Below, in pieces: positions 40,654-49,222 of a stretch of 64,000 nt of DNA. Position 1 is the stretch's first letter, and every line of letters begins with the position of its first letter. This stretch comes from DASVDE01 sp036381235 (GTDB lineage: Bacteria > Actinomycetota > Thermoleophilia > Solirubrobacterales > 70-9), in NCBI GenBank assembly GCA_036381235.1, contig DASVDE010000001.1, positions 50,120 to 114,119 of the forward strand. Direction: 5' to 3'. The position numbers were made by a program, and so were the translations under genes. The notes beneath the pieces were generated by a model, which was not told the DNA's origin, searched no databases, and saw only the letters and a list, made by a program, of their open reading frames with translations.

Positions 40654-42932
40654 TGCGCTCCTCTCATCTGACCCATCAGTTCCAGGGCGCCGGCCTTATG
40701 CAACGGCTCGTTGAGGTTGCCGCACTTTGGGCTCTGCACGCAGGAGGGGCAGCCGGACTCGCAGGGGCACTCGGCGATCAGGCGCTCGGCGTCGCCGAGC
40801 AGCCGCTCGAACTGCTCATAGCCGCGCAGGGTGATCCCCACCCCGCCCGGGTGGCCGTCGTAGATGAAGATCGTCGAGCGGCCGGTCTGGAAATGGACGT
40901 TGGTGGAGAGGCCGCCGATATCCCAGCGGTCGCACATCGCGATCAGCGGCAGGACCGCGATCTGGCCGTGCTCGGTGGCGTGCAGGGCCCCGAGCAGCAC
41001 ATCCGGCGGCAGGGCCCCGCTCATGTCCTGCGGCAGCACGTACCAGAGGGCCTGGGTGGCGAAGCTCTGCTCGGGCAGCTCCAAGGCGACGACGTCGATC
41101 GCCTCCTGATCGGCAATCGAGACACGCTGGAAGGCGATCACCTGCTCGGTCACCGAAACCTCGCCGAAGTGCAGCTCGACCCCGGCGACCTGGCGCTGCT
41201 CGCGCACCCGCTCGATGTAAATCTCGGTCTCCTTCTTGGGGCGGGTGTACCAGTCGCCGTCGAAGCGGGAGACGATCGCGCGGCGAGCGTCGGTGTCCAG
41301 TGCCTCGACCTCGTAGGAGCGGCCCAGGTGCAGATAGATCGCGCCCGGGTGGACGACGGTGAAGGCGCGCTCGGCTTCGACCAGGCCCAGCATCTCCCCC
41401 GAGTCGCGCTCGATCACCGCGACCGAGTCTGCCGAGGCCGAGCGCAGCGGGATTTTGCCGGCGACGAACTCGCTGCGGCGCGGCAGCAGCCGCCCACCTG
41501 CGCGGCGCAGCTCCCCTACTCCCGCCAGCCGCTCGGCCCGCTCGCGCCAGCCCGGCGCAAAGATGTCGTCGTCCTCGTCGCTGAGCGGCAGCTCGTACGC
41601 CGCGGCGACGAGGTGACGGGAGGCGATCTGCTCGCTGGCGGAGTCGAGGATCGCGGCCTCGACCGGCCGCTCGAGGAACTCGTCCGGGTGGCGGCAGAAG
41701 AACTGGTCGAGCGCATCCTGGCCGGCGACGTAGACGGCAAGCCCACGGCGGCGGCGACCGGCCCGTCCCCACATCTGCCGAAGGCTGGCGACGGTGCCGG
41801 GAAAGGTGACGCAGATCGCCGCGTCCAGCTCGCCGACGTCGATTCCCAGCTCCAGCGCGTCGGTGGCGACCACCGCCAGCAGCTCGCCGGACGACAGCCG
41901 TTGCTCGATCTCGCGCCGCTGCTGCGGTGTGTAGCCACCGCGGTAGGGGGCGATTCGCTCCGCCAGCTCCGGCTTGCCGCGCGCCTCCAGGTTGTCGCGG
42001 GCGAAGCGCTGGATCAGCTCGATCCCCTTGCGGCTCTTGAGGAAGCAGATCGTCCGCACGTCGGCGACGACCAGGTCGGCGAGCAGCTCCGCCGCTTCCG
42101 AGAGGGCCGAGCGCCGGGTTCCGCTCGCCTCGTCGATCAGCGGCGGGTTCCACATTGCGATCTCCCGCCCCGCCCGCGGCGCGCCGTCGTCGTCGAGCAG
42201 CTCAAACGGCGTCCCGACCAGGCCCTCGGCCAGTTCGACCGGGTTGGCGATCGTCGCCGAGGTGAGCAGGAAGCGCGGTTCCGACCCGTAGGCGCGCGCC
42301 ACCCGCCGCAGCCGCCGCAGCACGTTGGCCACGTGAGAGCCGAAGACGCCGCGGTAGGTGTGCGCCTCGTCGACGACAACCCAACGGAGGTTGGCGAGGA
42401 AGTCGCCCCAACGCTTGTGATGGGGCAGTACGCCGACGTGGAGCATGTCGGGGTTGGTGAGAACGAGGTTGTTGCGAGAGCGGATCGCGGGGCGCTCCTC
42501 GCGGGGGGTGTCGCCGTCGTAGATCGCCTCGCGCAGGCCGGGGGGGCGCAGGGCCGCCAGCTTTCGCGCCTGGTCTTGGGCAAGCGCCTTGGTCGGATAG
42601 AGATAGAGGGCGCGGCGCTTGTGGTCGCGGGCGATGCCGTCGAGCACGGGCAGGTTGAAGGCGAGCGACTTGCCCGAAGCGGTGCCGCTGGTGATGACGA
42701 GGTTGGAGCGGGCCGCCGCCTCCAGCGCGTCGCGCTGGTGGGAATAGAGGCGGTCGATTCCGGCCGCGCGCAACGCCTCGGCGAAGCCGGGGTCGAGGGA
42801 TCTGGGGAGCGCGACCCGTCTCGCCTTGCGCTCTTCTTCCCGCCCCTCGGCGACGACGCGGCCGTCGCGGCGGGCGGAATCGATGGCGATCGCCCAGGGA
42901 GTCTCGAGCAAGCTCTTAGCCACGGATCGCAC
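40650..42932 (-). CDS. DEAD/DEAH-box helicase with C-terminal DUF1998, MrfA (YprA)-like
   Basis: 760 residues from GTG 42932. Motif I is TSGTASGKSLAF, motif II DEAHTY, with LLTSATIANP (motif III), then the second RecA-like domain with GIDVGELDAAICVTFPGTVA and the QxxGRAGR-like MWGRAGRRRRG. The C-terminal part (about 500-750) is DUF1998, with a zinc-binding four-Cys cluster CPCESGCPSCVQSPKCG. This is the MrfA/YprA layout; in Bacillus, MrfA repairs mitomycin C adducts with the exonuclease MrfB. No mrfB-like gene is visible. Overlaps the folP-like gene by 17 bases upstream and the SLOG gene downstream. Confidence 0.9.
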   Translation of the reverse strand: MRSVAKSLLETPWAIAIDSARRDGRVVAEGREEERKARRVALPRSLDPGFAEALRAAGIDRLYSHQRDALEAAARSNLVITSGTASGKSLAFNLPVLDGIARDHKRRALYLYPTKALAQDQARKLAALRPPGLREAIYDGDTPREERPAIRSRNNLVLTNPDMLHVGVLPHHKRWGDFLANLRWVVVDEAHTYRGVFGSHVANVLRRLRRVARAYGSEPRFLLTSATIANPVELAEGLVGTPFELLDDDGAPRAGREIAMWNPPLIDEASGTRRSALSEAAELLADLVVADVRTICFLKSRKGIELIQRFARDNLEARGKPELAERIAPYRGGYTPQQRREIEQRLSSGELLAVVATDALELGIDVGELDAAICVTFPGTVASLRQMWGRAGRRRRGLAVYVAGQDALDQFFCRHPDEFLERPVEAAILDSASEQIASRHLVAAAYELPLSDEDDDIFAPGWRERAERLAGVGELRRAGGRLLPRRSEFVAGKIPLRSASADSVAVIERDSGEMLGLVEAERAFTVVHPGAIYLHLGRSYEVEALDTDARRAIVSRFDGDWYTRPKKETEIYIERVREQRQVAGVELHFGEVSVTEQVIAFQRVSIADQEAIDVVALELPEQSFATQALWYVLPQDMSGALPPDVLLGALHATEHGQIAVLPLIAMCDRWDIGGLSTNVHFQTGRSTIFIYDGHPGGVGITLRGYEQFERLLGDAERLIAECPCESGCPSCVQSPKCGNLNEPLHKAGALELMGQMRGAQ

Positions 42933-43746
42933 CTGAGACCCTCACTGCCTGCAATGACGAACGGTCGTGGATGCGGAGGATGTCGGCACCTTCGCGGATC
43001 GCCAAGGCGACAGCAGCAACCGTCCCCCACTCTCGCTCACCGGCGGGCAGTCGCTCCTCCCAGGAGCCGGCGAGGATCGCGCCGATGAAGTCCTTGCGCG
43101 AGAGCGACACGTACAGCGGCAGGCCGAGCGAGCGCAGCTCTCCCAGCCGCCGCAGGATCTCCAGATCCTGGCCGGTGGTGAGGTCGAAGTCGAGCCCTGG
43201 GTCAATCGCGATCTGCTCCTCGGACACACCGAGCCGCCGGGCCGCCTCGACTCTCCCCTCGAACCAGGCCTTCAGGTGATCGACGACATCGTCGTACTCG
43301 CGCGGCGGGCGATCGACCCGCGGCGGTCCCTCGATGTGCATCAAGACGTAGCCGCAGCCCGTCTCCGCAACCAACCCGAACATCTCCTCCGAGCCGCCGG
43401 AGATGTCGTTGACGGCGCCCGCGCCCGCTGCCAGCGCCTGCCGCGCGACCTCGACCGAGAACGTGTCGGCGGAGATCGGGATGCCCGACTTGGCAAGCCC
43501 CTTGATCGCGGGCACCAACGCGGCGGCCTCCTCCTCCGCCTCCACCGGAGGCCCGGCCTTTGCTGCCACCGCCCCCACATCCAGCATGTCGAACCCCGCC
43601 TCTACCAGCTCCAACCCGTCGCGAACCGCCTGCTCTGGAGTCCCGCTCCGCGCGCCCTCGAACATCGAGTCGACGGTCACGTTGACGATCCCGGCGGCCA
43701 CGGGTTGCTTGAGACTCAGCTCGCGGTCCGACAGTTTCCAGATCAT
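42916..43746 (-). CDS. Divergent dihydropteroate synthase-like protein
   Basis: 276 residues from ATG. The TIM barrel is recognisable as DHPS: GIVNVTVDSM (usually NxTPDSF), ADTFSVEVARQAL, AVNDISGG, YVLMHIEGPP, DPGLDFDLTTG (usually DPGIGFGKT), VSLSRKDFIG and ILRIHD (258-261). The pABA/sulfonamide loop 2, normally GGESTRPG, is here GAVAAKAGPP (residues 58-67) and lacks the Ser-Thr-Arg-Pro-Gly segment. It may be the organism's DHPS with altered loops or a paralogue with other activity, as for mycobacterial FolP2. Nothing else of the folate pathway is adjacent. It heads an operon with the helicase and SLOG protein. Confidence 0.8.
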   Translation of the reverse strand: MIWKLSDRELSLKQPVAAGIVNVTVDSMFEGARSGTPEQAVRDGLELVEAGFDMLDVGAVAAKAGPPVEAEEEAAALVPAIKGLAKSGIPISADTFSVEVARQALAAGAGAVNDISGGSEEMFGLVAETGCGYVLMHIEGPPRVDRPPREYDDVVDHLKAWFEGRVEAARRLGVSEEQIAIDPGLDFDLTTGQDLEILRRLGELRSLGLPLYVSLSRKDFIGAILAGSWEERLPAGEREWGTVAAVALAIREGADILRIHDRSSLQAVRVSGAIRG

Positions 43747-43760
43747 CGAGAGCGTCCTCT

Positions 43761-43839
43761 GCGGGTGGCACGGGGGGAGGGGGGTCGAGGACGGACTCGC
43801 CCGCCCGCAGGGCCCCCCTCCCTCCGTGACAGGACCCGC
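43761..43839. repeat. Long inverted repeat in the folP-like/HAD divergent region
   Basis: CACGGGGGGAGGGGGG (43769-43784) and CCCCCCTCCCTCCGTG (43813-43828) pair at 15 of 16 positions; outer GCGGGT (43761-43766) and ACCCGC (43834-43839) extend the stem after small asymmetric gaps. The 28-base loop is C/G-rich. It lies 15 bases before the folP-like ATG on that strand and 44 bases before the HAD gene. Strong enough to block transcription or translation; may also be a REP-type element. Confidence 0.6.
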
Positions 43840-43882
43840 AGCTGGATGCTTTCGCTCATCCGGCTACCGTAGCGACCGCGAG

Positions 43883-44698
43883 ATGGCACCGAAGTGCGTC
43901 TACACCGACCTCGACGGGACCCTGCTCGGCAAGGGCAGCTCCCTCTTCCGCGACGCCGACGGGGGTTTCTCCCTGGCGCAGTCCCGCGGGCTGGAGGCCT
44001 GCCACCGGGCCGGGGTCGAGGTCGTGATCATGTCCGGCCGCCGTGAGCCGCAGGTCCACGAGGCGGCCCGGCTGATGGGCCAGACCTCCTACATCTACGA
44101 GGCCGGATGCGCCTTCGCGATCGACGGCGAGACGACGCTGATGACGGGTGACCTGGTCCCCACCGAGGAGGGCACCGTCTACGAGCAGATCGAGGCGCGC
44201 GGCATCCCCAAGGCGCTGTTCGAGCACTTCGAGGGGCGGCTCGAGTACCACGCGCCCTGGCACCACGGCCGCATCCTCTCCCACCTGTTCCGCGGCAAGG
44301 TCGACGTCGAGGAAGCCAACGCGGTGCTGGCCGAGCGTGGCGCCGACGACCTGCGGTTGCTGGACAACGGCGCGATCGGCCGGGAGATGGCGGCTGTCGA
44401 CGGGCCCACCCACGCCTACCACCTGGTTCCCAAGCTGGTCAGCAAGGCAGGCGCGGTCGCCGCCCATGCCCGCGCCCGCGGCCATGACCCCGCCGACTGC
44501 ATCGCCGTCGGCGATTCGATCGAGGACCTCGAGGTGGCCGCCGCGGTCGGGCGCTTCTTCGTCGTCGCCAACGGGCCGCAGCGCGACCCCGGCCTGCGCG
44601 CCGCGCTCCCGGCCTGGGACAACGTCACCGTCACCGAGGGCGCGATGGGCGACGGCTTCTACGAGGCAGTCGTCTCCACCCTGATGGAGCGCCGCTGA
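43883..44698 (+). CDS. HAD-superfamily sugar phosphatase (Cof/mannosyl-3-phosphoglycerate phosphatase-like)
   Basis: 271 residues from ATG 43883; the longer frame runs across the inverted repeat and the divergent gene. HAD motif I is VYTDLDGTLLG (nucleophile Asp9, DxD), motif II VIMSGRR, motif III Lys in HLVPKLVSKAGAV, motif IV AVGDSIEDLEVA. The C2-type cap between about 80 and 190 places it with Cof/MPGP/SPP phosphatases that act on sugar phosphates. Its substrate is unproven. The next gene, a metalloregulator, starts 30 bases downstream. Confidence 0.85.
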   Translation: MAPKCVYTDLDGTLLGKGSSLFRDADGGFSLAQSRGLEACHRAGVEVVIMSGRREPQVHEAARLMGQTSYIYEAGCAFAIDGETTLMTGDLVPTEEGTVYEQIEARGIPKALFEHFEGRLEYHAPWHHGRILSHLFRGKVDVEEANAVLAERGADDLRLLDNGAIGREMAAVDGPTHAYHLVPKLVSKAGAVAAHARARGHDPADCIAVGDSIEDLEVAAAVGRFFVVANGPQRDPGLRAALPAWDNVTVTEGAMGDGFYEAVVSTLMERR

Positions 44699-44728
44699 GA
44701 GGTGAGGGGGGTGGCTAGTATCGGAGCG

Positions 44729-45439
44729 ATGGAAGAGACCGCGACCGTCGCCGAGCAGGAATACCTGGAGATCATGTTCTGGCTGGAGGAGGCCGGGCTG
44801 CCGATGACGGGCGCCAACATCGCCCGCGCGATGCAGCTCTCGCCGCCGACGGTGCACGAGATGATCGGCCGCTTGGTCGGGGACGGCTACGTCGAGCGCA
44901 ACTCCGACAAATCGCTGGCCTTCACCGCCTCCGGGCGGGAGCACGCCAGCCACATCGTCCGCCGCCACCGGATGATCGAGCGCTTCCTCACCGACGTGCT
45001 CGGCATCCCCTGGGACGAGGTTCACGAAGAGGCGGAGCGGATCGAGCACGCGATGTCGCCCGTCCTGGAGGAGCGGATGCGGGCGGCGATCGGCGACGCC
45101 ACGACCTGCCCACACGGCCACCCGATCGTCGAGGGCATCCGCGAACAGGGTGCGCTGCTGGCCGACGTCGAGGTCGGCGCCAAGGTCCATGTGCTGCGCT
45201 TCGAGAACGAGGCCGAGGAGCTTCTGCACTACCTGAAGGACGCCGGGCTGGCGCCGGGTCTGGAGGGAACGCTGGAAGCCAGTGACGACGAGTACGTCAC
45301 GATCGCCTCCACGGACGGTCCCCACCGCGTCAGCCGCAGCGTCGCCGAGACAGTTTCGGTCCGCGCCGACCCGGCGCCACCCCCCCGCGCCGCGATCCCC
45401 GCGCAGCTGGTCCTCTCCGCAGACCGCTACGGCCGTTAA
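44729..45439 (+). CDS. DtxR/MntR-family metal-dependent repressor with Mn-type first site
   Basis: 236 residues from ATG 44729, preceded by GGAG; an upstream in-frame GTG 44702 is less likely. Winged HTH: MTGANIARAMQLSPPTVHEMI. Dimerisation/metal part: IVRRHRMIERFLTDV with His80 and Glu84, then EEAERIEHAMS with Glu103, Glu106, His107. DtxR has Cys at the Glu103 position and Met before the N-terminal Tyr; here both are acidic (Glu11, Glu103), as in MntR. TCPHGHPI (127-132 Cys-Pro-His) and a full C-terminal SH3-like/FeoA domain are DtxR-like. So it may respond to Mn rather than Fe. No transport gene is beside it. Confidence 0.85.
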   Translation: MEETATVAEQEYLEIMFWLEEAGLPMTGANIARAMQLSPPTVHEMIGRLVGDGYVERNSDKSLAFTASGREHASHIVRRHRMIERFLTDVLGIPWDEVHEEAERIEHAMSPVLEERMRAAIGDATTCPHGHPIVEGIREQGALLADVEVGAKVHVLRFENEAEELLHYLKDAGLAPGLEGTLEASDDEYVTIASTDGPHRVSRSVAETVSVRADPAPPPRAAIPAQLVLSADRYGR

Positions 45440-45443
45440 CTGC

Positions 45444-46547
45444 TTACGCCGGTGAGCCGGCGCGGATGCTTTCCAGCGCCCGGCAAATGCGGGAGACGCC
45501 CTCCGGAATCCGCTCCGGTGAAACGCTCGCGAAAGAGAGGCGGAGGCTGTTCCGGCCACCGTCGATCATGAAATCCGGGCCGGCGACGAAGGCGACGCCC
45601 TCACCCTTGGCCTCGGCAAGCAGCGCAGTCGTATCGGTTCCCTCGGCGAGATCCAGCCAGAGGAAGTAGCCGCCGCCGGGCACGACGAACTCGGCCTCTG
45701 GGAGCTGCTCGCGCAGCGCGGCGACCAGCGCGTCGCGCCGATCGCGCAGCGCCCCCTTGACGAAGTCGATGTTGCTGTCCAGGGCGCCGGAGCGACACAG
45801 CTCCAACACCACCGACTCGGCCAGCATGTTGGGGGAGATGTATGTCTCATTGGCCCGTTTCGCGATCTTCGCGATCTCCCCGGCCGGTCCGGCCAGGTAT
45901 CCGACCCGGACCCCGGGGCTGACCGTCTTCGAGAAGGAGGAGGCGTGGATGACCCGCTCGGCCCGATCCATCGAGAGCATCGTCGCCAGCGCCTCGCCCT
46001 CGAAGGGGAGTTCGCGGTAGGGGTCGTCCTCGAACAGCCAGAAGCCGTGCTCGGCAGCCAGCTCGACCAGCCGCGTGCGCTTCTCGGCGGAAAGCGTGCA
46101 ACCGGCCGGGTTGTGGAAGTTGGGGATCACGTGGGCGAGCTTTACCGGCCCCGCGGCGAGCGCCGCTTCAAAGGCGCCGATGTCGAGGCCGTCCGCCTCC
46201 AGCGGCACGGTCACCAATTCGACTCCCGCCCGCTGCAGCAGGAGCAGGGTGCGATCGTAGGTCGGCTGCTCGACGATGACCCGGTCACCGGGCTCCAGCA
46301 GATGGTCGAAGAGCATCGCCGCGGCCTCCATCGAGCCGTTGGCGACCATCACGTTGCCCGCGTCGAGTCCCCCGTGGCGCTCGGCGATCCACTGACAAAG
46401 CTCGGGATGCCCGATCCCGGTCCCGTAGGAGAGCGCCCGCTCCCAATCCTCGGCAAGCGCCCGCGCGGCGGCGTCCCGCACCGCCTCATGGGGCAGGATG
46501 TCGGCGCTGGGAGCGCCACGAGCAAACGAAATCGAGTCAGCGGCCAT
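45444..46547 (-). CDS. PLP-dependent aminotransferase, class I/II (LysN/MocR-like)
   Basis: 367 residues from ATG 46547; TTG 46565 is an alternative. Fold type I: GAPSADILPHEAVRDA, GSMEAAAMLF (PLP phosphate), NFHNPAGCTLS (Asn146), EDDPYREL (Asp175, pyridine N) and HASSFSKTVSPGVRVGY with Lys207 forming the Schiff base. No N-terminal GntR domain, so it is an enzyme and not a MocR regulator. The 2-aminoadipate/aromatic aminotransferase group is the nearest; substrate uncertain. Ends four bases from the convergent metalloregulator stop. Confidence 0.88.
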   Translation of the reverse strand: MAADSISFARGAPSADILPHEAVRDAAARALAEDWERALSYGTGIGHPELCQWIAERHGGLDAGNVMVANGSMEAAAMLFDHLLEPGDRVIVEQPTYDRTLLLLQRAGVELVTVPLEADGLDIGAFEAALAAGPVKLAHVIPNFHNPAGCTLSAEKRTRLVELAAEHGFWLFEDDPYRELPFEGEALATMLSMDRAERVIHASSFSKTVSPGVRVGYLAGPAGEIAKIAKRANETYISPNMLAESVVLELCRSGALDSNIDFVKGALRDRRDALVAALREQLPEAEFVVPGGGYFLWLDLAEGTDTTALLAEAKGEGVAFVAGPDFMIDGGRNSLRLSFASVSPERIPEGVSRICRALESIRAGSPA

Positions 46548-46569
46548 CAACCCCGACACTAGCAACGCC

Positions 46570-48216
46570 CTAGTCGCGCGGGACGACCAGCTTCACCGTG
46601 CGCCTGCGCAGGGTCTTGATCCCATCCACATCGCGAGCGATGACAATGAGGTTGACCGTCGCCGTTCCGTGACTGCGCAGCGCCCTCAGTGCCGCACGCC
46701 GGGCGCCGCGCGGAACCTTGACGCCCAGCTTTTGCCAGTTCCCGTTCGATTGGGCGATTCGAGATGGAATCAGCCGGCGCTTGTCGCGCCGAACGCCGCG
46801 CTTGCCGCGCTGCGTCTTGGCGATCAGCACTCCGCGGGCGCGGACGCTGCACGATTCCCGTGGACAGCGAGCGAAGACGCTGACCCTCCCTCGCAGTCGC
46901 TGCCGCCGGCCGCCGGCCAGATTCAATTCCGGCCCGTGTGGGTCGATGACGAGAATCGACTGAGTCACGCTTGCCCCAGACGAACCGTTGCAGGACGCCG
47001 TCTGGCCGGTGAAAACCGTGGCGGTCGAGCAACCCTCGTCGTCGGTGACGACCAGCGTCGCGGTGTATGTGCCTGGGCGCTTGTAGCGATGGAACCTGGT
47101 CGCCGAAACACCCGCGACATGCCCTCCGTCGCCGAAGTCCCAGGCGTAGTCGGCGACCTTGCCGTCAGGATCGGCGGAGGCGCCGGCGTGGAAGGTGAGC
47201 CTGCGCTTGGCCAGATGCCTCTGGGGAGTGACGAGGAACGAGGCCTGCGGCCCTTGATCGGGCACGACCGCGATGCCGGTTGGGCCGGCGCCGGCCGAGA
47301 TCGAGCCTGCCACCCCACCGCTATCTCGGTTGAGAATCGTGACCGCGCTGCCGCCCCCGTCGCTTACATAGCCGGTTGCGCCACTCGGGGTGAACGCGAG
47401 GCCGGTGGCGCCGGGAAAGCCGCTGAGCGTGCCGACCGGAGCATCGAGAGAGGTGTCGAGGGCAGTCAGCGTCCCGTCGGCCGGGCTGGCGGCGTAGGCG
47501 AAGGTGCCGCCGGACTCGATCGCGATCCCGGTGGGATTCGTGCCAACCGGAATCGGCGCGCCCACCACGGCGCCGTTCGTGGGATTGAAGGCCGTTACCG
47601 AGTTCGCGCCGCTGTCGGTGACGAAGGCGCGACCGCCGCGAGGTCCAATCGCAATCCGCGACGGCGCCGCCGCGTCCGGCACCGAGCCGATAACCGCGTT
47701 GGTCGTGGTATCGACGATCGAGACGTCGCCTCCCCGCTGGGCGACGAAGACGCGGGTGCTATCAGGTGAGACCGCGACACCGTCGGGTTTGTCGCCGACG
47801 GGAATCGTGGCCACCACCCCGTTGCTTCCCGTGGCGATCACCGAGACGGTGTCGTCATCGAAGTTGGTGACGTACACGGACTGCCCATTTGGGGCGATCG
47901 CGACGCCGCGCGGACCGGCGCCCACCGCAATCGGCCCGGCGGCCACAGCGTTGGCGGCGGTGTCGATCGGCGAAACGGAGTTGCCGGTGTTGTCGACCAC
48001 GTAGGCGAAGCGCCCGTCGGGGGTGATCGCGATGTCGATCGGTTTGCCGCCGACCCCGATCAGGCCAGTCGGCGCGTTGGAGGCAGTGTCGAACACGGAC
48101 ACCGTGCCATCGCCGGAATTGGCGACATAGGCGTTTCGCGCGGCGGCGGAAGGCGCGGCCACGAGAAGCGTCGACGCGGCACAGCAAAGCACCCATCCGA
48201 ACCGACCGGAGAACAC
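46570..48216 (-). CDS. Secreted YVTN beta-propeller protein with PKD domain
   Basis: 548 residues from GTG 48216, preceded by AAAGGGG. Signal peptide residues 1-26 (VLCCAASTLLVAAPSAAA). Residues 27-320 hold seven repeats of about 42 residues (YVANSGDGTVSVFDTASNA, VGGKPIDIAITPDGRFAYV), forming a YVTN/NHL-type propeller. A PKD domain follows (about 330-405; YAWDFGDGGHVAG). The last 110 residues are basic, with a CPRESC Cys pair, like C-terminal modules of other secreted proteins in this lineage. Extracellular binding or adhesion is likely; no enzyme motif is seen. Confidence 0.85.
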   Translation of the reverse strand: MFSGRFGWVLCCAASTLLVAAPSAAARNAYVANSGDGTVSVFDTASNAPTGLIGVGGKPIDIAITPDGRFAYVVDNTGNSVSPIDTAANAVAAGPIAVGAGPRGVAIAPNGQSVYVTNFDDDTVSVIATGSNGVVATIPVGDKPDGVAVSPDSTRVFVAQRGGDVSIVDTTTNAVIGSVPDAAAPSRIAIGPRGGRAFVTDSGANSVTAFNPTNGAVVGAPIPVGTNPTGIAIESGGTFAYAASPADGTLTALDTSLDAPVGTLSGFPGATGLAFTPSGATGYVSDGGGSAVTILNRDSGGVAGSISAGAGPTGIAVVPDQGPQASFLVTPQRHLAKRRLTFHAGASADPDGKVADYAWDFGDGGHVAGVSATRFHRYKRPGTYTATLVVTDDEGCSTATVFTGQTASCNGSSGASVTQSILVIDPHGPELNLAGGRRQRLRGRVSVFARCPRESCSVRARGVLIAKTQRGKRGVRRDKRRLIPSRIAQSNGNWQKLGVKVPRGARRAALRALRSHGTATVNLIVIARDVDGIKTLRRRTVKLVVPRD

Positions 48217-48291
48217 GGCACCCCTTTCCTGTCGCTTAGGCCATCTATACGCCTATACCCGCAGACACGCTACCCAGCGGAGAGTTGCGTG

Positions 48292-49164
48292 TTAGCCCCG
48301 CAGCGTCTCGACCGCGATCGCCGCGGTCTCGGTCGGGCTGGTCCCGACCCGCACGCCCTTTGCCTCCAAGGCCTCCTTCTTGGCCTGCGCCGTGCCGGAG
48401 GACCCGGAGATGATCGCCCCCGCGTGGCCCATCTGCTTGCCGGGCGGCGCCGTGAAGCCCGCGATGTAGGCAACCACAGGCTTGGAGATCTCGGCGGCGA
48501 TGAATTCGGCCGCCCGCTCCTCGGCGTCGCCGCCGATCTCGCCGACCATCACGATCAGTTCGGTCTCCGGGTCGGCCTCGAAGAGGGTGAGGATGTCGAT
48601 GAAGTCGGAGCCGACGATGGGGTCGCCGCCGATGCCGACGATCGAGGAGTTGCCCTCGCCGGCCTGCTTCAGCTCATTGCCGATCTGGTAGGTGAGCGTG
48701 CCCGACTTGGAGACGACGCCGATCTTGCCGGGATCGAAGAACTGGGCGGGGATGATGCCCACGTTGGCCTTGCCCGGGGAGAGCACGCCTGGGCAGTTCG
48801 GCCCGATCAGCCGTACGCCGGCCTCCTGCGCCTTCCAGTAGGTGCTCAGCATGTCAAGCACCGGGATTCCCTCGGTGATCGCGATCACGGTCTGGGCGCC
48901 GGACTCGATCGCCTCGTCGATCGCCGGGGCGGCGAAGCGGGCGGGGACGAAGATCATCGAAGTGTTGGCGCCCGCCTTCTCGACCGCCTCCGCGATCGAG
49001 TCGAAGACCGGCACGCCCTCGACATCCTGGCCGCCCTTGCCGGGAGTGACCCCGGCGACCAAATCGGTGCCGTAGGCGCGGTTGCGCAATCCGTGGAAGG
49101 AGCCCTCACGGCCGGTCAGCCCGGAGACGACGAGCTTCGTTTCCTCGCCGACGATGATGCTCAT
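48292..49164 (-). CDS. sucD: Succinyl-CoA ligase (ADP/GDP-forming) alpha subunit
   Basis: 290 residues from ATG. LVVSGLTGREGSFH is the CoA-binding Rossmann loop, GVTPGKGGQDVEGVPVF follows, PNCPGVLSPGKANVG is the CoA-site signature and GHAGAIISGSSGTAQ carries the phosphorylated His (about residue 245). Catalyses the substrate-level phosphorylation step of the TCA cycle with SucC, encoded upstream on the same strand, 58 bases away. The order sucC-sucD is standard. Confidence 0.95.
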   Translation of the reverse strand: MSIIVGEETKLVVSGLTGREGSFHGLRNRAYGTDLVAGVTPGKGGQDVEGVPVFDSIAEAVEKAGANTSMIFVPARFAAPAIDEAIESGAQTVIAITEGIPVLDMLSTYWKAQEAGVRLIGPNCPGVLSPGKANVGIIPAQFFDPGKIGVVSKSGTLTYQIGNELKQAGEGNSSIVGIGGDPIVGSDFIDILTLFEADPETELIVMVGEIGGDAEERAAEFIAAEISKPVVAYIAGFTAPPGKQMGHAGAIISGSSGTAQAKKEALEAKGVRVGTSPTETAAIAVETLRG

Positions 49165-49222
49165 ATCAATTCCGCCCGCGTGCTCTGCTCTCGCTCGCTC
49201 GTGCTCATAGCCACCGGCGATC

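Noticed and set aside
43747..43882. Resemblance to a T-box leader (GGGTGGCAC at 43763)
   Set aside because: The full T-box sequence (GGGTGGNACCGCG) is incomplete, no stem I specifier loop is visible, and the downstream gene is a sugar phosphatase rather than an aminoacyl-tRNA synthetase or amino acid gene.
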